This document shows, piece after piece, positions 58,488 through 64,000 of a DNA stretch of 64,000 bases. Under the pieces are notes generated by a model. The model worked only from the letters and a program-made list of their open reading frames with translations, did not search any database and was not told the DNA's origin. The DNA is taken from contig NZ_PPFB01000001.1 in assembly GCF_002899455.1 (NCBI RefSeq), positions 6,952,501 to 7,016,500 on the forward strand, read 5' to 3'. This DNA is from Streptomyces sp. DH-12. GTDB taxonomy: Bacteria; Actinomycetota; Actinomycetes; Streptomycetales; Streptomycetaceae. A program made the position numbers and the translations under genes. Numbering within the stretch: position 1 is the first letter of the stretch; every line of letters begins with the position of its first letter.

Positions 58488-58521
58488 GGGCTCCCTCTTA
58501 CATCCCCCGGAGAGGGAGCCC
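58488..58521. promoter_or_regulatory. hairpin between the permease and uvrA-like genes
   Basis: Perfect 11-bp arms GGGCTCCCTCT/AGAGGGAGCCC (58488-58498, 58511-58521) with a 12-base loop, ending 12 bp before the AAGGAG of the next gene. Either a partial terminator lowering UvrA-like expression or an operator. Confidence 0.55.
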
Positions 58522-58544
58522 ACCCGCACCATCAAGGAGCACAC

Positions 58545-60815
58545 GTGAGGACCGACGCCATCAAGGTGACCGGTGCCAGGGAGAACAACCTCAAGAACGT
58601 CTCGCTTCAGATCCCGAGAGGGCAGCTGACCGTTTTCACCGGCGTCTCCGGCTCGGGCAAGTCGTCCCTGGTGTTCGACACCCTCGCGGCCGAGGCCCAG
58701 CGGCAGCTCAACGAGACCTTCAGCGCGTTCGTCCGGACCTTCCTGCCCGATCACGGCCGGCCGAACATGGACGCCGTCGAGAACCTCTCCGCCGTCGTCG
58801 TCATCGACCAGAAACGCCTCGGCGGCAACCCGCGCTCCACCGTGGGCACGGTCACCGACATCAACCCGCTGCTGCGCCTGCTGTTCTCCCGGTCCGGCGA
58901 CCCCGCGGGACTGCCGCCGAGCACGTTCTCCTTCAACGACCCCCAGGGCATGTGCCCGGCCTGCGAGGGCCTCGGCACGACCGTCCGCCTCGACCTCGAC
59001 GCGTTCCTCGACCGCACCAGATCCCTCAACCAGGGCGCACTGCTGCACCCGGACTTCTCCACCGACAGCTGGTACTGGCTGAGCTACGTGGAGTCCGGCC
59101 TGTTCGACAACGACAAGCCGCTCGCCGACTTCACCGAGCACGAATGGCAGCTGCTGCTGCACGGCCGACTGCCGGACAAGCTCCGCCTGGTCTGGCAGGG
59201 CAACACCCTCAACGTCCGTTACGAGGGCCTCGTCGACAAGTTCACCCGGCTCTACGTCCGGAAGGAGGACATGTCCGAACGCGGCCGCCGGGTCCTGGAG
59301 CGGTTCACCCGCACGTCCTCCTGTCCCGACTGCGACGGCACCCGTCTCGCGCCCGCCGCGCTGACCACCCGGATCGGCGGCCGCCACATCGCCGACCTCA
59401 CCGCGATGGAAGTCCAGCACCTCGCCCGGTTCCTGGCGGAGCTGGACCTGCCGCACGTGAAGCCGGTTCTGGACGACCTGACCACCCGTCTGCGTCACCT
59501 GGTCGGCATCGGACTCGGCTACCTCAGCCTGGACCGGCAGACGCGTACGCTCTCCGGCGGCGAGTCCCAGCGGATCAAGACGGTCCGGCACCTGTCCAAC
59601 AGTCTCACCGAGATGCTGTACGTGTTCGACGAGCCGAGCATCGGCCTGCACCCCCGGGACGTGCACCGGCTCAAGGAACTCCTCGTCGCGTTGCGGGACA
59701 AGGGCAATACGGTGCTCGTGGTCGAGCACGACCCCGACGTCATGGCCATCGCCGACCATGTCGTCGACATGGGCCCGAAGGCCGGGACGCTCGGCGGTCA
59801 GGTGGTCTTCGAGGGCGGCTTCGACGCCCTCACCGGCGCCGACACCCTCACCGGACGTCATCTCAAGCACCGGCTGCCCCTGAAGAGCGAACCCCGGCGC
59901 GCCACCGGAACGCTCACCGTCACCGACGCCAGGAGCCACAACCTCAAGAACCTGACGGTCGGCTTCCCCACCGGCGTCCTCACCGTCGTCACCGGTGTCG
60001 CCGGATCGGGCAAGAGCTCGCTGCTCCACGACGAGTTCCTCGCCCGCCACCCCGACGCCATCGTGATCGACCAGTCGGCGGTGACCACCAGCCGGCGCTC
60101 CAACACCGCCACCTACACCGGTCTGATGGACCCGATCCGCAAGCTCTTCGCTCACGCCAACAAGGTCAGCGCCTCCCTGTTCAGCGCCAACTCCAAGGGC
60201 GCCTGCCCCAACTGCCAGGGGCTCGGCGTGCTCTACACCGACCTGGCGTTCCTGGACACGCTGAAGTCCGTCTGCGAGGTCTGCCGGGGCCGCCGCTACT
60301 CCGAGGACGTCCTCGGCCACCGGCTGCGGGGCAGGTCCATCAGCGACGTCCTGGAGATGACGACGGCCGAGGCGGCGGACTTCTTCACGGAACCCAGGCT
60401 CCGCCCCGTCCTGCAAGCCCTGAACGAGGTCGGTCTTGACTACCTGCGGCTCGGCCAGCCGCTCAGCACCCTGTCCGGCGGCGAGTGCCAGCGCCTGAAG
60501 CTCGCCACCGACCTGCACCGCGTCGGAAGCGTCTACGTCATGGACGAACCCACCACGGGTCTGCACATGTCGGATGTCCACCGTCTCCTCGGCATCATCG
60601 AGCGCCTCGTCGATCAGGGCAACACCGTCATCGTCATCGAGCACAACCTCGACGTCGTCAGGAGCGCCGACTGGATCATCGACCTCGGCCCCGAAGGGGG
60701 CAGCGGCGGCGGACGAGTCCTGTTCGAAGGAACTCCGGCCGATCTCCTGAAGAGCACCGACTCCCACACCGCCGCGCACCTCCGCCAGGACCTCTCGCGT
60801 GCGGGCCGCGTCTGA
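58545..60815 (+). CDS. UvrA-like ABC protein, DrrC-type resistance protein
   Basis: 756 aa from GTG 58545 (AAGGAG at 58534). Two ABC halves: Walker A GVSGSGKSS and GVAGSGKSS, signatures LSGGESQRIK and LSGGECQRLK, Walker B YVFDEPSIGLHP and YVMDEPTTGLHM. Cys pairs for zinc are at CPACEGLG, CPDCDGTRL, CPNCQGLG and CEVCRGRRY. It is about 200 residues shorter than true UvrA (about 950) and close to DrrC (about 765). DrrC-type proteins protect DNA from intercalators such as daunorubicin, and an equivalent gene occurs in the actinomycin cluster. This points to a DNA-binding product. Confidence 0.94.
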   Translation: MRTDAIKVTGARENNLKNVSLQIPRGQLTVFTGVSGSGKSSLVFDTLAAEAQRQLNETFSAFVRTFLPDHGRPNMDAVENLSAVVVIDQKRLGGNPRSTVGTVTDINPLLRLLFSRSGDPAGLPPSTFSFNDPQGMCPACEGLGTTVRLDLDAFLDRTRSLNQGALLHPDFSTDSWYWLSYVESGLFDNDKPLADFTEHEWQLLLHGRLPDKLRLVWQGNTLNVRYEGLVDKFTRLYVRKEDMSERGRRVLERFTRTSSCPDCDGTRLAPAALTTRIGGRHIADLTAMEVQHLARFLAELDLPHVKPVLDDLTTRLRHLVGIGLGYLSLDRQTRTLSGGESQRIKTVRHLSNSLTEMLYVFDEPSIGLHPRDVHRLKELLVALRDKGNTVLVVEHDPDVMAIADHVVDMGPKAGTLGGQVVFEGGFDALTGADTLTGRHLKHRLPLKSEPRRATGTLTVTDARSHNLKNLTVGFPTGVLTVVTGVAGSGKSSLLHDEFLARHPDAIVIDQSAVTTSRRSNTATYTGLMDPIRKLFAHANKVSASLFSANSKGACPNCQGLGVLYTDLAFLDTLKSVCEVCRGRRYSEDVLGHRLRGRSISDVLEMTTAEAADFFTEPRLRPVLQALNEVGLDYLRLGQPLSTLSGGECQRLKLATDLHRVGSVYVMDEPTTGLHMSDVHRLLGIIERLVDQGNTVIVIEHNLDVVRSADWIIDLGPEGGSGGGRVLFEGTPADLLKSTDSHTAAHLRQDLSRAGRV

Positions 60816-61393
60816 CCACCGAGGCCGTGGCGGCAACGTCATGGGCTGACGTGCTCGTCGCGCCGGATGAGGCGGCTCGGACAGCGTCCCCATGTCCGCC
60901 GGCCCCGACCCGCGCCCTCCAGCGTCCAGCGCCCGCTCGGTCGCCGGCGGCTGTCCGCCCTCGCCGGCCGGCTGCGGCCCGGCGGACCGGGCCCGGTCGC
61001 CCAGCGTCCCGATCGACTGCCCGTCCGGCACCGTCTCCGAGGCCGACTCCACGACCGGCTGCTCCACGGCCCTGTGCTCAGTGACGGTCCCGCTCATCAG
61101 GCGTCGGGCGGAGAGGGGCGGGACGGTCCGGGCGGTCGGCCGGGTCACCGCGCTTCTCGCCGCTGGTCCGAGGGGCGAGGGCGACGGCACCGGACTCGAC
61201 GAGACGGGCGCCGGTGCCGGACGCACGTGTTTCGGACGGCGTCCTCCCCGTGCGGGACGCGGCGGCCGGGGTACGAGCCTCGGACGGCGGGCCCTCGTGA
61301 GCGGCGCCGGGTGGCCGAAACGCCGAGCGCGGAGGCACGAGGGCCGCAGGAGACTCCCGAGTCCCGTGTGAGCGCCTTCATGAGTACGACTTT
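60816..61393. other. right border region with a coding-like fragment
   Basis: 578 bp without a firm gene. On the complementary strand, from an ATG at 61097 down to about 60890, one frame has strongly GC-biased third positions and a normal residue mix (MSGTVTEHRAVEQPVVESAS...), but no ribosome site precedes it and the frame then runs antisense into the uvrA-like gene. It may be the 5' piece of a lost gene. The rest shows no structure of note. A natural right border of the cluster. Confidence 0.3.
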
Positions 61394-61422
61394 TGCCTAA
61401 AGGCTTTAGGTGTGGGCATACT
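61394..61422 (+). promoter_or_regulatory. tetR promoter with internal operator
   Basis: TTGCCT (61394-61399), 17-bp spacer, CATACT (61417-61422). The 15-bp palindrome CCTAAAGGCTTTAGG (61396-61410) covers the end of the -35 and the spacer, so binding of the TetR protein would shut its own promoter. Confidence 0.7.
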
Positions 61423-61448
61423 CGCTGTAGCCGAACGGAAGGATGGCT

Positions 61449-62024
61449 ATGGCGCCGCGCGCAGGACTCACCGCCGAACGCCTGACCGGAGCGGGCGCGG
61501 AACTCGCCGACGAGGTGGGCTTCGACCAGGTGACCGTCTCGGAGCTCGCCCGGCGTTTCGACGTCAAGGTGGCGAGCCTCTACTCCCACGTGAAGAACTC
61601 GCACGACCTCAAGACCCGCATCGCCCTCCTCGCCCTGGAGGAACTCGCCGACCGCGCCGCCGACGCCCTCGCCGGACGGGCCGGCAAGGACGCCCTGGTG
61701 GCCCTGGCGAACGTCTACCGCGACTACGCGCGCGAGCACCCGGGCCGGTACGCGGCGGCGCAGTTCCGGCTCGACCCGGAGACCGCCGCGGCCAGTGCCG
61801 GAGTGCGGCACGCCAGGATGACCCGCGCCCTGCTGCGCGGCTACGACCTGGACGAACCGGACCAGACCCACGCCGTCCGCCTGCTCGGCAGCGTCTTCCA
61901 CGGCTACGTCAGCATCGAGATGGGCGGCGGCTTCAGCCACAGCGCCCCCGACACGGAGGAGACCTGGTCCCGCGTCCTCGACGCACTGGACGCCCTCCTG
62001 CGCGGCTGGCCGCCCACGCCCTGA
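61449..62024 (+). CDS. TetR-family regulator
   Basis: 191 aa from ATG 61449 (an ATG at 61443 touches the GGAAGG ribosome site). HTH: AELADEVGFDQVTVSELARR with the recognition helix in VKVASLYSHVKN. The C-terminal domain (GYVSIEMGGGFSH, TWSRVLDALDALL) is of the WHG / TetR_C_33 type. It has its own autoregulated promoter and is 50 bp before the SGNH hydrolase, which is its likely target and transcript partner. Confidence 0.93.
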   Translation: MAPRAGLTAERLTGAGAELADEVGFDQVTVSELARRFDVKVASLYSHVKNSHDLKTRIALLALEELADRAADALAGRAGKDALVALANVYRDYAREHPGRYAAAQFRLDPETAAASAGVRHARMTRALLRGYDLDEPDQTHAVRLLGSVFHGYVSIEMGGGFSHSAPDTEETWSRVLDALDALLRGWPPTP

Positions 62025-62074
62025 CCCGCCGGCGCGCCCCCTCACGTCCGCCCACCCCCGAAACGGATCGAGAC

Positions 62075-63262
62075 ATGCCCTCCGCACCCCTCGCCACGGT
62101 CATCACGCCCGTCACCGCCGACCTCGTACGCGGCGCCCTCGACCTCGAGGAGACCCCCGACGGGCTGCTGCCGCACCGCCTGCCCGCCTGGGCGCGGGCC
62201 CAGTGCACGGACGGGCAGCTCGCCATGGCCGAGTCCCAGCCCTCCGGCGTCCGCCTGGCCTTCCGCACCCGGGCCACCGTCGTCGAGCTGGAGACCGTTC
62301 CCGTCAAGCGTGTCCACGTGGGCGCCCCGCCCCGCCCCGACGGCCTGTACGACCTGCTCGTCGACGGACGGCCGGCCGGGCAGGCGTCCGCGACCGGCGG
62401 CCACACGGTCACCATCGACATGTCCACCGGCAACGCGGAGATGAGCCCCGGACCGGCGGGCGCCGTCCGCTTCGACGGGCTGCCCGCCACCGACAAGACC
62501 GTGGAGGTCTGGCTGCCGTACAACGAGATCACCGCGCTCGTCGCGCTGCGCACCGACGCCCCGGTGGAGCCCGCGCCCGCCTCGGGACGCCGTACCTGGG
62601 TGCACCACGGCAGCTCCATCAGCCACGGCTCCGACGCCGCGAGCCCCACCACCACGTGGCCCGCGCTCGCCGCGGCCGCGGGCGGGGTGGAGCTGGTGAA
62701 CCTCGGCTTCGGCGGCAGCGCCCTGCTGGACCCGTTCGTCGCCCGGACCATACGGGACACGCCGGCCGACCTGATCAGCCTCAAGATCGGCATCAACCTG
62801 GTCAACGCCGACCTGATGAGGCTGCGGGCGCTCGGTCCCGCCGTGCACGGTTTCCTGGACACCATCCGCGACGGCCACCCCGACACCCCGCTGCTGGTCG
62901 TCTCACCGATCCTGTGCCCCATGCACGAGGACACCCCCGGGCCCACGGCCTTCGACTTCAGCCGACTCGCCGAGGGCAAGCTGTCGTTCACGGCCTCCGG
63001 AGACCCGGAGGAGCGGGCCGCGGGCAAGCTGACGCTGAACGCCGTCCGCGAGGAACTGGAGCGCGTGGTGACGGCGCGCGCGAAGGACGACCCGCACCTC
63101 CACCACCTCGACGGGCGCGCCCTGTACGGCGAGGAGGACCACGCCGAACTCCCGCTGCCCGACCGGCTGCACCCGGACGCGGCCGCGCACCGCCGCATCG
63201 GCGAACGCTTCGCCGCCCACGCCTTCGCGGCCGGCGGCCCCTTCGCCGACGCCGGGGACTGA
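62075..63262 (+). CDS. SGNH/GDSL-type hydrolase
   Basis: 395 aa, no signal peptide. Residues 1-160 form a beta-rich N-terminal domain. The catalytic domain begins near 170 with HHGSSISHGSDA (Ser nucleophile), LVNLGFGGSALLDPF (Gly block), KIGINLVN (Asn block) and ends with LPDRLHPDAAAHRRI (Asp-His pair). This two-domain layout resembles carbohydrate-esterase-type lipases. It acts in the cytoplasm on an acylated small molecule or sugar; substrate unknown. Confidence 0.9.
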   Translation: MPSAPLATVITPVTADLVRGALDLEETPDGLLPHRLPAWARAQCTDGQLAMAESQPSGVRLAFRTRATVVELETVPVKRVHVGAPPRPDGLYDLLVDGRPAGQASATGGHTVTIDMSTGNAEMSPGPAGAVRFDGLPATDKTVEVWLPYNEITALVALRTDAPVEPAPASGRRTWVHHGSSISHGSDAASPTTTWPALAAAAGGVELVNLGFGGSALLDPFVARTIRDTPADLISLKIGINLVNADLMRLRALGPAVHGFLDTIRDGHPDTPLLVVSPILCPMHEDTPGPTAFDFSRLAEGKLSFTASGDPEERAAGKLTLNAVREELERVVTARAKDDPHLHHLDGRALYGEEDHAELPLPDRLHPDAAAHRRIGERFAAHAFAAGGPFADAGD

Positions 63263-63272
63263 CCCGGACGAG

Positions 63273-63296
63273 GGCCGCCCGTCCCCGGGGGCGGCC
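63273..63296 (+). terminator. terminator after the SGNH hydrolase gene
   Basis: GGCCGCCC/GGGCGGCC perfect 8-bp arms with an eight-base loop, 10 bp after the stop. Confidence 0.6.
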
Positions 63297-63394
63297 GTAC
63301 TCCTTCTCCCGCGCCCCCGTTGACGCACAGTCACCTCTGCGCAAAGCCTGGACAGCCGTCGCACCGCGTGTTGTCATTCCGCTGCACACCGGAT

Positions 63395-63408
63395 TTCCAA
63401 CGTTGGAA
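63395..63408. promoter_or_regulatory. LacI-type operator TTCCAACGTTGGAA
   Basis: Perfect 14-bp palindrome with a central CG, the form bound by LacI/GalR-family sugar regulators, 72 bp upstream of the PA14 protein start. It suggests sugar-dependent control. Confidence 0.6.
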
Positions 63409-63479
63409 GAATCCCGGCGGAGCTGACGGCCGCCCTCGTTCCGCCGTGGCCCCATGCCCCCAGCGCGAGGAAGGGTTCG

Positions 63480-64000
63480 ATGACCAGACAACTCACCCGC
63501 CCGAGATCCCGATGGTGGGCCGTGCTGACCGTGACGGCGCTGGCCCTGTCCACGGGCGTCCTGGCGCCCGCCGCGACGGCCGCGGCACCGGCAGCCGACG
63601 GCGTCGCCGCCGCCCGGGCCGCGGACGCCGACGTGACGGTGCACGGGCTGAAGGGCGAGTACTTCCGCATGTCGGCGCCGGGCGCCCGGGACTTCGCCGA
63701 GCTCGGCGGCGCCCAGCTCGAACCGCAGGTCAACTTCGCCGGTCTCACCAGCACCTTCGAGGAACTCACCGGGCGGACGGAGCACACCACCGCTCGCTGG
63801 ACGGGCCGGATCGAGGTCCCGAAGACCGACGACTACACCTTCCACGCGATCGGCGACAACGGCTTCCGGCTGTTCATCGACGGCGAGCCGGTCATCGACC
63901 ACTGGGAGCCCGACTGGGACCGCGAGCAGACCAGCGCCCCCGTCCGGCTGACCGCGGGCGAGACGTACGACTTCCGCCTGGAGATGTTCCAGGACGTCGG
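63480..64000 (+). CDS. secreted PA14-domain protein (5' part only)
   Basis: The first 173 codons are present; the gene continues past the window. ATG 63480 with AGGAAGGG six bases upstream. A signal peptide covers about residues 1-35 (WWAVLTVTALALSTGVLAPAATA). From about 53 a PA14 domain follows (LKGEYFRM, TGRIEVPKTDDYTFHAIGDN, FIDGEPVIDHWEPDW). PA14 modules bind glycans and usually precede a glycoside hydrolase or lyase domain, which is not visible here. The window's other PA14 protein, at 28705, is multi-domain. Confidence 0.9.
   Translation, partial: MTRQLTRPRSRWWAVLTVTALALSTGVLAPAATAAAPAADGVAAARAADADVTVHGLKGEYFRMSAPGARDFAELGGAQLEPQVNFAGLTSTFEELTGRTEHTTARWTGRIEVPKTDDYTFHAIGDNGFRLFIDGEPVIDHWEPDWDREQTSAPVRLTAGETYDFRLEMFQDV

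Noticed and set aside
57630..62087. A 1485-codon minus-strand frame through the exporter, UvrA-like and TetR genes
   Set aside because: Shadow frame; plus-strand genes have ABC and TetR motifs and ribosome sites. Only the short piece 60890-61097 has coding-like composition and is listed separately.

Overview
The window is high-GC actinomycete chromosome, almost certainly Streptomyces. Third codon positions are nearly all G or C, TTA codons are very rare, and the gene content is typical: a conservon with its own P450, orphan NarL-type regulators, DUF574-type methyltransferase, LmbU-type regulator and MbtH. No tRNA, rRNA, CRISPR array, insertion sequence or prophage was seen.

Layout. 1-7.9 kb: a leftward conservon (cvnA-B-C-D plus a CYP157-like P450), followed by a second P450 and an enoyl-CoA hydratase, then a DevR/NarL-type response regulator. 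8-16.7 kb: secreted serine hydrolase, Nudix hydrolase, a MurNAc locus whose murQ has lost its middle while the murP-like PTS transporter is intact, a CmlR-like exporter, a broken lytic polysaccharide monooxygenase, a 15-bp tandem repeat, a secreted endonuclease/phosphatase-fold enzyme and a DHA2 exporter. 16.8-22.2 kb: an ABC/FtsX exporter with its two-component system. 22.3-35 kb: housekeeping and accessory genes (MazG-like, DoxX, SnoaL-like, pyruvate carboxylase, methyltransferase, a large PA14/propeller/CBM/3-keto-disaccharide-hydrolase-like protein, VOC, RidA, STAS, FNT channel).

35.4-60.8 kb is a nonribosomal peptide cluster and the main interest. A leftward operon encodes a free-standing AMP ligase, a 78-aa carrier protein, MbtH and two proteins of unknown function. 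Divergently, a TTG-started 2768-aa NRPS (C-A-T-C-A-MT-T-TE) is followed by a paralogue of one unknown protein, then an arylformamidase, tryptophan 2,3-dioxygenase, kynureninase, a ring-type methyltransferase and a P450. A ferredoxin, an LmbU-type regulator, a TetR, a siderophore-interacting-type flavoprotein, a DrrAB-like ABC exporter and a UvrA-like (DrrC-type) protein complete it. Reading the adenylation pockets by eye gives Thr (DFWNVGMVHK) and Val (DAYWWGGTFK), the second with an embedded N-methyltransferase. The predicted scaffold is an anthranilate-type aryl acid, probably hydroxylated/methylated, joined to Thr and N-Me-Val. These are the starter, first and last residues of the actinomycin pentapeptide lactone, and the auxiliary genes also match the actinomycin set. 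The cluster looks like an actinomycin pathway contracted by three modules. The UvrA-like protein suggests a DNA-binding product.

Regulation. In-frame TTA codons were found in cvnC, the AMP ligase, one unknown cluster gene and the LmbU-type gene, implying bldA (developmental) control of both the conservon and the peptide cluster. Several promoters and palindromic operators can be read, including a 20-bp perfect palindrome before the NRPS and paired inverted sites between tetR and the resistance operon.

61.4-64 kb: a TetR with an operator inside its own promoter, an SGNH hydrolase and the start of a second secreted PA14-domain protein cut by the window end. All identifications come from reading motifs by eye; no searches were run.
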